Positions 44,067 to 52,929 of a stretch of 64,000 bases of DNA are shown here, in pieces. Origin of the DNA: HdN1 sp052035295. Its GTDB lineage: Bacteria; Pseudomonadota; Gammaproteobacteria; Pseudomonadales; Ketobacteraceae. The notes beneath the pieces are model-generated. The model did no database searches, had not been told where the DNA came from, and saw nothing but the letters and a program-made list of their open reading frames with translations. Within the stretch, counting starts at the first letter, position 1; every line of letters starts with the position of its first letter. The stretch spans positions 3,048 through 67,047 of the forward strand of contig JBPOHS010000032.1 in NCBI GenBank assembly GCA_052035295.1. Direction: 5' to 3'. A program made the position numbers and the translations under genes.

Positions 44067-44975
44067 ATGAAACGATTCTGGGCGTTCTTCGCCATGGTGT
44101 TGATGGTGGCTCTCGCGGCCGAGCCGGTTGAGGCGAAAAAGTTCGGCAGCAGTCGCTCCTTCGGCAAGTCTTACCAAACGGCGCCGCAACCGGCCGCCAA
44201 GCCCGACATGATGCAACAACAGAATGGCTTCCAGCGTCAGCAGGCAGCGGGTGCCGCAGGTTCGGCGGCCAAAAAAGGTCTGATGGGTGGCTTGCTGGGC
44301 GGATTGCTGGCGGGTGGCCTGTTTGCCGCATTGCTCGGCAGCGGCGCGTTTGAAGGTCTCCAGTTCATGGATATCCTGCTCATGGCGCTGATCGGTTTCG
44401 TGATCTTCAAGCTGCTTCGCAGCCGTCGCCCTGCTGCACCGGCGCCGGCCTATGCCGGGCCCGGCATGGGGCAGCCCCAACCGGATCAGCGGCGTAGCTT
44501 TGATCTCGGCAATCCGGGAGGTTCGGCATCCCCTGCGCCTGCCGCGCCGGTTTCGAACGCATTTGGCGCCTCTACCGGTTTTGGTGAAAGCGCGGTTCCT
44601 TTCAATTTGCCTGCCGGGTTTGACCTGAACGGCTTTCTGGCTGGTGCCCGTGACCACTACCGCACCTTGCAGGAGGCGTGGAACAGGAACGACCTGAGCA
44701 AGATCCAGGAATACGTGAGCCCAGAACTGTTCGAGGAACTGCGTGCCGATCGCGCCACGCTCGTGGGCGAGCAGCACACTGAGGTCATGTTCGTTGATGC
44801 CGAGCTGGTGCGGGCAAACCAGTCGGCCCAGCGCGCCGAAGTGAGCGTGAAATTCTCAGGACGTTACCGTGACAAGGTAGAAAACGTCGAAGAACCCATC
44901 ACCGACATCTGGCATCTCGAGCGGGATTTGTCTCAGCCGGGCGCAGCGTGGTATATCGTCGGCATCGAAGCCTGA
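44067..44975 (+). CDS. Tim44-like domain protein
   Basis: Protein of 302 residues with a signal segment (1-23), a Gln/Ala-rich stretch, a Gly-rich hydrophobic region (about 70-115) that crosses the membrane, a Pro/Ala linker and a C-terminal Tim44-like domain (about 185-300; LQEAWNRNDLSKIQEYVSPE). Bacterial members are of unknown function. ATG 44067 with agggtg upstream opens the signal segment. Confidence 0.82.
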   Translation: MKRFWAFFAMVLMVALAAEPVEAKKFGSSRSFGKSYQTAPQPAAKPDMMQQQNGFQRQQAAGAAGSAAKKGLMGGLLGGLLAGGLFAALLGSGAFEGLQFMDILLMALIGFVIFKLLRSRRPAAPAPAYAGPGMGQPQPDQRRSFDLGNPGGSASPAPAAPVSNAFGASTGFGESAVPFNLPAGFDLNGFLAGARDHYRTLQEAWNRNDLSKIQEYVSPELFEELRADRATLVGEQHTEVMFVDAELVRANQSAQRAEVSVKFSGRYRDKVENVEEPITDIWHLERDLSQPGAAWYIVGIEA

Positions 44976-45009
44976 CCCTTCCGTCAGGCACCTGGCCTGG
45001 ACGCAACCT

Positions 45010-46209
45010 ATGACCCTTCCCGCCAAACCGCTCGACGGCCTCAAGGTCGTCGAGCTCGGCACCCTGATTGCCGGCCCCTTTGCCGCTCGCCTGATGGCCG
45101 AGTTCGGTGCCCAAGTCATCAAGATCGAATCCCCCGACGGCGGTGACCCGCTGCGCAAATGGCGCAAGCTCTATGAGGGCACGTCCTTGTGGTGGTACGT
45201 CCAGTCGCGCAACAAGCAGTCGTTGACCCTCAACCTCAAGCATCCTGACGCACGCGACGTCTTTCGCAAGCTGATCGCCGAGGCCGACATCCTGGTGGAA
45301 AACTTTCGGCCGGGCGTGCTCGAGAAGCTTGGTCTTGGCTGGGAGGTGCTGCATGCACTCAACCCGAAACTGGTCATGGTACGCCTGTCTGGATTTGGGC
45401 AATCTGGCCCGCTCAAGGATCAGCCGGGTTTCGGCGCGGTCGGCGAGTCGATGGGCGGGTTGCGCTATATCACGGGGTTCGAAGATCGCCCGCCAGTGCG
45501 CACCGGTATCTCTATTGGTGATTCCATTGCGGCACTGTGGGGTGTCATTGGTGCTTTGATGGCGCTGCGTCACCGCGACACGAACGGCGGGCAAGGGCAG
45601 GTGGTTGATGTCGCCCTGTACGAAGCCGTGTTTGCCATGATGGAAAGCATGGTGCCCGAATTCGACGTGTTTGGTTTCATCCGTGAGCGGACCGGCAACA
45701 TCATGCCGGGAATTACCCCTTCATCCATCCATACCACATCAGATCAGCGGCACGTGCAGATCGGTGCCAATGGTGACGCCATCTTCAAGCGCTTCATGCT
45801 GGCCATTGGTCGCGAGGATCTGGCCAATGATCCGACCCTGGCCGACAACGCGGGCCGTGATGCGCGTCGTGACGAGATTTACGGTGTTATTGATCGTTGG
45901 GTGGGCTCGCAGACCCTGGCCCAGGTATTGGCAACGCTGGAAGCAGCCGAGGTGCCTGGCAGCAAGATCTTTTCCATCGACGACATGATGAAAGATCCGC
46001 AGTTCCTGGCCCGGGAGATGTTCGAGTCTGCCCGTTTGCCGGATGGCAAGGCCTTCAAGATACCGGGCATTGTGCCCAAGCTGTCTGTTACGCCGGGCAA
46101 GACCGAGTGGCTGGGGCCGGGGTTGGGCGAACATAATGAGGCCATTCTGGGCCAGCTGGGGTATGACGCCGCCGGGATTGCGGCCTTGAAGGCTGCCGGG
46201 GCGATTTGA
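45010..46209 (+). CDS. Class III CoA-transferase (CaiB/BaiF)
   Basis: Transfers CoA between carboxylic acids. The 399-residue protein has the family start LDGLKVVELGTLIAGPFAARLMAEFGA and the catalytic Asp in GISIGDSIAALWG (about residue 168), with KSLTLNLKHP-like and LVENFRPGVLEKLGLG segments. The substrate is unknown; no catabolic partner genes are adjacent. Confidence 0.9.
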   Translation: MTLPAKPLDGLKVVELGTLIAGPFAARLMAEFGAQVIKIESPDGGDPLRKWRKLYEGTSLWWYVQSRNKQSLTLNLKHPDARDVFRKLIAEADILVENFRPGVLEKLGLGWEVLHALNPKLVMVRLSGFGQSGPLKDQPGFGAVGESMGGLRYITGFEDRPPVRTGISIGDSIAALWGVIGALMALRHRDTNGGQGQVVDVALYEAVFAMMESMVPEFDVFGFIRERTGNIMPGITPSSIHTTSDQRHVQIGANGDAIFKRFMLAIGREDLANDPTLADNAGRDARRDEIYGVIDRWVGSQTLAQVLATLEAAEVPGSKIFSIDDMMKDPQFLAREMFESARLPDGKAFKIPGIVPKLSVTPGKTEWLGPGLGEHNEAILGQLGYDAAGIAALKAAGAI

Positions 46210-46341
46210 GCGCTGCAGCCTTCGGTTATCTTCGAGGTTGTTCCACAGAGGAAACGCCCGGTACTGCCGGGTGTCACCGTGTCCTACTGGCGAAACCGCG
46301 ACAGTTGCATTAGGCTTGAAAACCCTGGATCAGGCTGAAAG

Positions 46342-46369
46342 GGAACTTTTTCACTTTTTAGCACTCTCA
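46342..46369 (+). promoter_or_regulatory. Sigma-E-type promoter of rpoH
   Basis: GGAACTT (46342-46348), 16 bases, then TCTCA (46365-46369): a near-perfect envelope-stress promoter, comparable to rpoH P3 of E. coli. Just downstream are two near-identical 12-base words, TCACGTGCATAG (46367) and TCACTTGCATAG (46387), exactly 20 bases apart. Confidence 0.65.
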
Positions 46370-46436
46370 CGTGCATAGTGCCAATTTCACTTGCATAGGC
46401 TAAAGTGAGCACAGGACAACCGGAGGTTACATTTCT

Positions 46437-47294
46437 ATGAGTAAAGCCCTAGCGCCAGCGTTTATGGCCGTGCCAGGTGCCGACCTTAATCGCTACCTTT
46501 CGGCAGTCAGCAGCGTTTCCATTCTGGGCGCAGATGAAGAGCGCGCGCTGGCCGAGCGGTTTTTTTATCAGGACGACGTGGATGCAGCCCGTCAGCTGGT
46601 TCTCGCACATCTGCGTTTCGTCGTTCATATCGCCCGTGGCTATAACGGTTACGGCTTGCCCCTGTCCGATCTGATCCAGGAAGGCAATGTCGGGCTCATG
46701 AAGGCCGTCAAGCGCTTCGATCCCGGCATGGGGGTACGCTTGGTGTCGTTCGCCGTGCACTGGATCAAGGCTGAAATACATGAATTCATTCTGCGCAACT
46801 GGCGTATCGTCAAGATTGCGACCACCAAGGCGCAGCGCAAATTGTTCTTCAATCTGCGTTCACACAAGAAGCATCTTGGGGCGATGACGACCGCAGAGGT
46901 CGAGATGATTGCGCGTGAATTGAATGTCGACCCCTCTGACGTGCGGGAAATGGAAGGCCGTTTGGCCGCGCATGACACCGCGTTCGATGCCCCGGTCGAT
47001 GCCGATGATGAAACGGCCAGCCAGGCGCCCGTGTTCTATCTCGAAGATCACTCGGCCGACCCGGCACGCCAGCTGGAAAACGACGACTGGTCAGAAAATG
47101 CGTCCGACAAGCTGCATATCGCGCTGGATCGTCTTGACGAGCGTAGCCGTGACATCCTGCAACGCCGCTGGTTCGACGAGGAAAAGGCGACGCTGCACGA
47201 TCTGGCCGCCAAGTACAACGTCTCGGCTGAGCGCATCCGCCAGCTTGAAGCCAATGCCATGAAAAAGCTGAAGGGCGTGATGCTGGACGCGTAA
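46437..47294 (+). CDS. rpoH: RNA polymerase sigma factor RpoH (heat shock)
   Basis: Sigma-32 of 285 residues. Region 2 has DLIQEGNVGLMKAVKRFDP and the -10-binding segment; the RpoH box QRKLFFNLRSHKK, diagnostic of sigma-32, follows; region 4 ends RIRQLEANAMKKLKGVM. cggaggtt precedes the ATG. It is not next to ftsX, its usual neighbour, but stands alone between a CoA-transferase and a DUF748 gene. Confidence 0.95.
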   Translation: MSKALAPAFMAVPGADLNRYLSAVSSVSILGADEERALAERFFYQDDVDAARQLVLAHLRFVVHIARGYNGYGLPLSDLIQEGNVGLMKAVKRFDPGMGVRLVSFAVHWIKAEIHEFILRNWRIVKIATTKAQRKLFFNLRSHKKHLGAMTTAEVEMIARELNVDPSDVREMEGRLAAHDTAFDAPVDADDETASQAPVFYLEDHSADPARQLENDDWSENASDKLHIALDRLDERSRDILQRRWFDEEKATLHDLAAKYNVSAERIRQLEANAMKKLKGVMLDA

Positions 47295-47320
47295 ACCGCG
47301 CGTCGCGACCTGAGGAATAC

Positions 47321-47350
47321 ACGCCGGCCGGGCAACCTGCCGGCGTTTTT
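47321..47350 (+). terminator. Intrinsic terminator after rpoH
   Basis: ACGCCGGC and GCCGGCGT form an 8-bp GC-rich stem followed by TTTTT. Confidence 0.85.
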
Positions 47351-47475
47351 GTTGGCGTTCTTTTTACCCCTTTGCTGCTGAAAACAGCGCTTTTTTTCAG
47401 GCTTGCAACAAGTTTCTGCCATACTGGGAGAACACTTGGGGATTAATTCGGTGTTGGCGTCCTGACGTTTTTGGT

Positions 47476-50409
47476 ATGCAAAAATCGCGAGCTATCAGAA
47501 TAATAAAAAAACTGCTGCTGGGCCTGGTCACGGCCGTTGCGCTGTATGGTGCGCTGGGGTTTCTGGTGCTGCCACTGGCGGCCCGTTACGTCGTGAACGA
47601 ATGGCTGCGCGAACAGGTCAGTGTTCCCGCGCGTCTCGGAAAGATAGAGTGCAATCCCTTTAGTGGTGAACTGAGCCTGCTGGATTTTCAGGTGGGTGAA
47701 AAAGAGCACCTGTTGATCGCGTTTTCTCGCCTGAGCGTGGATGTGGAAATTGACAGCCTCTGGACCAGGACACTGCACTTGCAGGCTATCAGTCTTGATA
47801 ACGCTGAAATTGCGGTGCGCCGCGCGAAAGACGGAACATTCGATCTGGCGTCGGTGCTTGCTTTGCCGGCGTCTGCCGATGCGCCTGCAACGGAGCAGAA
47901 GCCGCTCTTTCCCCTTCGTATTGATGCGGTCGCGTTGAATAACGCCAACTTGACATGGCGTGACGAGCAGGGCACCAAACCGGTCAACGTACAGGTTCAG
48001 CCATTGACGCTGAGCATGAAGGGGTTGAGCACGCTTCCGGGCGAAAGTGGATCGCTCACTTTGCATGCCGATGCCGGCAAGGCCGGGCGGTTGGACATAT
48101 TTGCTGATATTGCGATCGCCGATCGCCGTGCGGCAGGCACGCTCCGGCTCGAAGAGGGCAATCTGGCACGCTTCTGGCCTTACGTGCAGTCGCAAGTGCC
48201 ATTGGTGCTGCGCAGCGGTCAACTGGGGATCGCCGCCGATTTCAGTGTTACGGCAGGCGATACACTGGCGGCAAAGGTGAATAACGGCAAGCTTGCGCTG
48301 CGTTCGCTGGCGTTGACGGATCGTCACAATGACGCCCGCCTGTTGAATCTTGCTATTGTTGACGCCAGCGGCATCAGCACTGATCTGCAAACGCAACGCG
48401 TGCAAATTGGTGCCTTGCACGTTGAGGGCCTGCACGCACCGATTGTACGCGAGCCTGATGGCCGCCTGAATTGGCAGCGGGTGCTGGCAGCGGCAAAGGG
48501 TGAACCCAACGGGGGAGCGAAACCCGTCACCACGACAGGCAAAGCCAACGCCTGGCGAATCGATATTCCTGCCATTGTGCTGCAGCAAGTGGATCTTCCG
48601 CTGACCGACCAATCTGTCACGCCGGCAACTACGCTCGATTTCAACGTGTTGCAGTTGAAAGTGCATGATTTTGACAGTACGAATGCCAAACCGCTGCGTT
48701 TCTCGGTGAATTCCAGCATGGGTACCGAAGGAAAGCTGTCGGGCGAAGGGCAGATTGCGCTCTCGTCGCTTGCAGGAGACGTGACGCTCTCTACGCAGGA
48801 TCTTGATTTGCGGGTGGCGCAAGCCTATCTGAGCCCTTTTGTGCGCATGGAATTGCGGAGCGGCCTGCTGGATTCGCAACTCCGTGTGCAATTGGCCAGT
48901 GTCGATCCCCTGGCATTTTCGCTGGCGGGTGATATTCGTGTGCATCAGCTGCACACGGTTGATACCCTGAAGAATCAGGATTTGCTCAAGTGGCAACAAT
49001 TACAGCTGACAGGCATGCAATATCAGCACGGAGAGCATCTGCTGATAGAAAAAGTGAATTTGCAGTCGCCCTATGGTCGATTCGTTATTAATGAAAATCG
49101 TGGGACCAATTTTGGTGAGCTGATCATTGCCGAAAAGCCGGTTGAAGCTACAAATACCGAGGAATCGCTTTCCACGAAGCCGCCGACGGTGCCAGTCAGC
49201 AAACCCTTGGCCATCAGGATTGGCAGCATTGATATTGAAAACGGTTCGGCCAATTTCGCGGATTACAGCCTTACCCCTAATTTTTCTACTGCGATTGCAC
49301 AACTCAATGGCAAGATCGGTACGCTGGATAATCGACAGGTAACACCATCGCTACTCGATATCAAAGGCAAGGTGGATCGGTATGCGCCGGTCAGTATTGC
49401 GGGTCGTCTGACGCCATTTGATCCTTTGCAGACGCTGGATATCAATGCGCGGTTCAAACGGGTGGAGCTCACCACGCTGACGCCTTATTCCGGCAAATTC
49501 GCCGGGTACCGGATTCGCAAGGGGCGTCTCAATCTGGATTTGCATTATCAGATCAACCAGGGGCAGCTGAACGCCAGAAACAAGGTGGTGCTTGAGGAAT
49601 TGCAGCTGGGTGACAAGGTCGAGAGTCCTGATGCCGTGGATCTACCGGTACGTCTGGCCGTGGCTTTGCTCAAGGATGCCCGGGGTAACATCAAGGTTGA
49701 GCTGCCAGTGGAAGGGGATCTCAATAACCCCAGGTTCAGTGTCGGGCCCGTCCTCTGGAAAACCTTCCGCAACCTGATTGTGCGCGCGGTGAAATCCCCC
49801 TTCAGTTTTATCAGTGGCTTGATCAAGGGTGATGAGAGCGAGAATCTCGATAGTATTGCGTTTGCGCCTGGCAGCAGCGTGTTATCTGAGGGTGCGCGCG
49901 AGAAACTGAAGAGCGTGGTGGCGATCCTGCAGCAACGCCCGGAATTGCGGCTGGAAATTGAAGGCGCCAGCGCCCGGGAGCCCGACGCTGATCCCATGGC
50001 TCAGCAACTGCTTGAAGGCGAGCTTCGTAGCGCCTACGCACGGCAGCTACAGGCGAGTGGCAAGCGGCTGCCCGCCGATATCGACACCGTGCAGGTGCCC
50101 AGGGATTTGAAGCCTGTGTTGCTTGCAACCATGTACGTGGAGTGGGTCAAAAAGCCGGAGCCTGTCGAATGGAAAGATCTGCCGGAACGAGACCATACCA
50201 TGCAATTGCAGACAGCCATACTGGATTACCTGGGTGAAAGCGAGCGGCGATTGCGCCAATTGGCCCGTGATCGTGCTGCGGGCATCAAGGGATGGTTGGT
50301 CGAAGAGGGCGGCTTGGGTGACGAGCGGATTTATCTGTTGAATACGCAACTGCACGAGAAAGTGCCGGCGGAAAGTGTCGTGAGCATGTTGTTTCTGGAT
50401 AGCGAGTGA
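47476..50409 (+). CDS. DUF748 / AsmA-like envelope protein
   Basis: Large periplasmic protein of 977 residues anchored by an N-terminal helix (about 10-35). Its body is repetitive beta-rich sequence like AsmA/TamB bridge proteins. The C-terminal part holds an OmpA/MotB-like fragment (SIAFAPGSSVLSEGAREKLK) common in DUF748 proteins. It is likely to act in envelope lipid transport or integrity (inference). Confidence 0.83.
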   Translation: MQKSRAIRIIKKLLLGLVTAVALYGALGFLVLPLAARYVVNEWLREQVSVPARLGKIECNPFSGELSLLDFQVGEKEHLLIAFSRLSVDVEIDSLWTRTLHLQAISLDNAEIAVRRAKDGTFDLASVLALPASADAPATEQKPLFPLRIDAVALNNANLTWRDEQGTKPVNVQVQPLTLSMKGLSTLPGESGSLTLHADAGKAGRLDIFADIAIADRRAAGTLRLEEGNLARFWPYVQSQVPLVLRSGQLGIAADFSVTAGDTLAAKVNNGKLALRSLALTDRHNDARLLNLAIVDASGISTDLQTQRVQIGALHVEGLHAPIVREPDGRLNWQRVLAAAKGEPNGGAKPVTTTGKANAWRIDIPAIVLQQVDLPLTDQSVTPATTLDFNVLQLKVHDFDSTNAKPLRFSVNSSMGTEGKLSGEGQIALSSLAGDVTLSTQDLDLRVAQAYLSPFVRMELRSGLLDSQLRVQLASVDPLAFSLAGDIRVHQLHTVDTLKNQDLLKWQQLQLTGMQYQHGEHLLIEKVNLQSPYGRFVINENRGTNFGELIIAEKPVEATNTEESLSTKPPTVPVSKPLAIRIGSIDIENGSANFADYSLTPNFSTAIAQLNGKIGTLDNRQVTPSLLDIKGKVDRYAPVSIAGRLTPFDPLQTLDINARFKRVELTTLTPYSGKFAGYRIRKGRLNLDLHYQINQGQLNARNKVVLEELQLGDKVESPDAVDLPVRLAVALLKDARGNIKVELPVEGDLNNPRFSVGPVLWKTFRNLIVRAVKSPFSFISGLIKGDESENLDSIAFAPGSSVLSEGAREKLKSVVAILQQRPELRLEIEGASAREPDADPMAQQLLEGELRSAYARQLQASGKRLPADIDTVQVPRDLKPVLLATMYVEWVKKPEPVEWKDLPERDHTMQLQTAILDYLGESERRLRQLARDRAAGIKGWLVEEGGLGDERIYLLNTQLHEKVPAESVVSMLFLDSE

Positions 50410-50454
50410 CGCCTTGTTGCATGCGCCACGCCTAATTGCTGCCGCGTGCAAATC

Positions 50455-50727
50455 TCAGGGCTTTTCGACCTGCTCACGCCGTCTTTCCGTGAGTTTCATG
50501 TAAAGAATGTAGCCGGCGAGCATCAGCGTAAAGAAGTTGGCAATCACAATCGGCAAGCTGCCGAGCAGCCAGCCGTATGCCAGCCACAACATAACGCCCA
50601 GGGTAAAAATCAGGAACATGGCCAGCGATAAATCGCGCGTGCTGCGCGTTTTCCAGACGGTCCTGGCTTGAGGAACAAAAGCAAACGTCGTACAGAACGC
50701 GGCAACATAGCCAATCAGGTCAGTCAT
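50455..50727 (-). CDS. SemiSWEET-type PQ-loop transporter
   Basis: Membrane protein of 90 residues with three helices and the PQ-loop sequence FVPQARTVWKTRSTRDLSL, the pattern of SemiSWEET sugar transporters, which work as dimers. GGAGG precedes the start at 50727, which overlaps the end of rsmD by eight bases. Confidence 0.85.
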   Translation of the reverse strand: MTDLIGYVAAFCTTFAFVPQARTVWKTRSTRDLSLAMFLIFTLGVMLWLAYGWLLGSLPIVIANFFTLMLAGYILYMKLTERRREQVEKP

Positions 50728-51364
50728 GAAGGGAGCCTCCATCCACGGCGTTTTGTTCTGTCGCCATAACGTCTCCACTGAGTGTTGTTGGGGGTTGGCG
50801 CTTCATGAGGAACATTTTTTTGCCTGAGGTGCTGATCTCACGGTGAGTGTGCCAGTGTGCCGGAAAACCACCGAGGGTATGGGTGGGCTCGCATTCCACG
50901 TAAATCCAGGCGTTTTCCGCCAGCCAGCCGTTTTTCTCCAACAGGGCGATGGAACGGCCCAGCAAGTCCTTGTGGAACGGCGGATCAAGAAAAACAATGT
51001 CAAACGTCTCCACTGGGGGGCGTGATAGCACGCGCAGGGCATCAGCTTCGATCACTTTGGCACGGGTGTCTTGCACCAGGTGCAAGAACTGCTTGATGGC
51101 TTCCATGGCGCGCGGGTTCTGTTCGATCAGGGTCACACTGCGGGCATGCCGTGATAGTGCTTCCAGGCCGAGTGCGCCGCTGCCGGCGAATACATCCAGA
51201 CAGCGTTTTCCTTCCACCTCGAACATCAGCCAGTTGAACAGGGTTTCGCGCAACCGGTCCAGTGTCGGTCGCAAGCCACTCACGGCAGGAAAGTGGAGTT
51301 TGCGTCCCCGCCATTCCCCGCCAATGATGCGTACCGTTTGATTGCCGCCGCGTCCCTTGCTCAA
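50720..51364 (-). CDS. rsmD: 16S rRNA (guanine-966-N2)-methyltransferase RsmD
   Basis: SAM-dependent methyltransferase of 214 residues with RIIGGEWRGRKL at the N-terminus, DVFAGSGALGLEALSR (SAM loop) and catalytic FLDPPF. The C-terminus runs about 20 residues past the usual end, into the SemiSWEET start. Its ATG overlaps the stop of the M16 gene upstream (ATGA). Confidence 0.95.
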   Translation of the reverse strand: MSKGRGGNQTVRIIGGEWRGRKLHFPAVSGLRPTLDRLRETLFNWLMFEVEGKRCLDVFAGSGALGLEALSRHARSVTLIEQNPRAMEAIKQFLHLVQDTRAKVIEADALRVLSRPPVETFDIVFLDPPFHKDLLGRSIALLEKNGWLAENAWIYVECEPTHTLGGFPAHWHTHREISTSGKKMFLMKRQPPTTLSGDVMATEQNAVDGGSLHD

Positions 51365-52929
51365 GGTGTGCCGCCCGTTGGTGTGCCCGCAGGTGCCTGT
51401 GTTGCGCCGGTCGCCGAAGCTGGTGACGTCGGCGGCGGGGGTGTCGTTTCGCCCCCCAGCAGTAACGTTAGCTGCTTGCGCGAGGCGACGTGTTGCGTGA
51501 AAGCACGCTTGACGTCGTCGATTGTCACGGCACCGATTTTTCCGGGCAGGGTTTCCAGGTAGTCGAGTGGGAGATCATAAAAACCGATGGCGCCCAGCTG
51601 ATCGACGATTGCCCGGTTGCTGGCGGTACTCATGGGCAAGCCCCCCAGAATGTTTTTCTTGGCGTCGTCCAGTTCCTGTTGTGTCGGGCCATCGCTGGCA
51701 AAGCGTGCAAAGGTGTCGTGCACCATGGTCAAGGCCTTGTCAGCGGTTTCATTGCGCGTTTGCAGACCCATCATGAAGGGGCCTTCCTGGGCCATGGGGG
51801 AGAGGTTGCTGTACACACTGTACGCCAGCCCGTTGTCCTGACGAATGACCTGATTGAGGCGGGAAACGAAGCCACCACCGCCCAGGATTTCGTTGCCGAC
51901 ATACAAGGCAGCCCAGTCCGGCGTGCGCCGGTCAACGCTCAAGGAGCCAACCACGATGTGCGTCTGGCTGCTGGGAAAGGGCAAGCGTTTTTCTGCATTG
52001 GCGGCCAGGTCTTGCGGTTCTGGCAGCTGAGGTGCAGCGTTCCCGGCCGGCAGTTGTGCATCAATGATGTTGGCGATCTGCTCGGCAGTGGTGCGATCAA
52101 TGGCGCCCGTCATCGATATCACGACGTTGCCTGCCACGTAATATTGCGCATGGAACGCTTTGACATCCTCAACGGTCATTGCCTTGAGGCTTTCTTCGGT
52201 GCCACTGGTGGGAATGCCATAGGGATGCCCGGCATATAACGTGCCGAAAAATTCGCGGCTGAGCGTTGCCTGCGGATTCTGCTTTTCGCTTTCCAGCCCC
52301 AGCAGCATTTGCTGACGAACACGCTCGAACGCCTCCTGTGGAAAGCTCGGGTGCGCAACAATGTCATAAAACATCGGCAAGGCCTTGTCGCGATAAGTGG
52401 GATCCGACAGGGTACGCAGCGACACGACAGCCATGTCACGGTAGGAACCGAGCCCGATCGAGGCGCCCAGCCCTTCGAAATGACGGGCGATGTCGTCGAC
52501 ACTGGCGGTTGCCGTACCTTCATTGATCAGACCGTTGGTGAGCGTGGCCAGGCCGGGTTTGGCACCATCGCGCGCCCCGCCGGCGTTGAATACCAGGCGG
52601 ATGTCGAGCATCGGCACTTCCTGGGCTTCAACGAACAGGATTTTCGCGCCCTTGGTGGTGTGCCACGACTGGATGTTGATGTCCTGCTTGCGGGGAGGTG
52701 TTTTCTGTATCAGCAGTTCGGATGACAACGGGCCGCTCACGGCGGCGGGAGATGAGCCGCTGATGGCTGCCGTTTCGCTCTTCTGTGCCAGGCGACTGGC
52801 GGGTGGGTGTTTGATATCCGGCTTCAGGGAATACAACGAAAACAGCGCCAGCGTGGCGGCTGCAAAACCGATCACGAGTTTGATAATTTGACGACGCGCA
52901 GTGCTGCGCTTTTGTTGCAGGTCTGTCAT
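51361..52929 (-). CDS. M16-family peptidase, apparently non-catalytic partner
   Basis: Membrane-anchored M16B protein of 522 residues with an N-terminal helix (about 15-35). The HxxEH zinc motif, expected near PGLATLTNGLINEGT, is absent, while the C-terminal R/Y substrate-binding region is kept (RLNQVIRQDNGLAYSVYS). It overlaps by four bases with the catalytic partner upstream; such pairs form heterodimers. Confidence 0.87.
   Translation of the reverse strand: MTDLQQKRSTARRQIIKLVIGFAAATLALFSLYSLKPDIKHPPASRLAQKSETAAISGSSPAAVSGPLSSELLIQKTPPRKQDINIQSWHTTKGAKILFVEAQEVPMLDIRLVFNAGGARDGAKPGLATLTNGLINEGTATASVDDIARHFEGLGASIGLGSYRDMAVVSLRTLSDPTYRDKALPMFYDIVAHPSFPQEAFERVRQQMLLGLESEKQNPQATLSREFFGTLYAGHPYGIPTSGTEESLKAMTVEDVKAFHAQYYVAGNVVISMTGAIDRTTAEQIANIIDAQLPAGNAAPQLPEPQDLAANAEKRLPFPSSQTHIVVGSLSVDRRTPDWAALYVGNEILGGGGFVSRLNQVIRQDNGLAYSVYSNLSPMAQEGPFMMGLQTRNETADKALTMVHDTFARFASDGPTQQELDDAKKNILGGLPMSTASNRAIVDQLGAIGFYDLPLDYLETLPGKIGAVTIDDVKRAFTQHVASRKQLTLLLGGETTPPPPTSPASATGATQAPAGTPTGGTP

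Noticed and set aside
47443..48999. 518-residue minus-strand open frame
   Set aside because: Shadow of the DUF748 gene; no recognisable domain and skewed composition.
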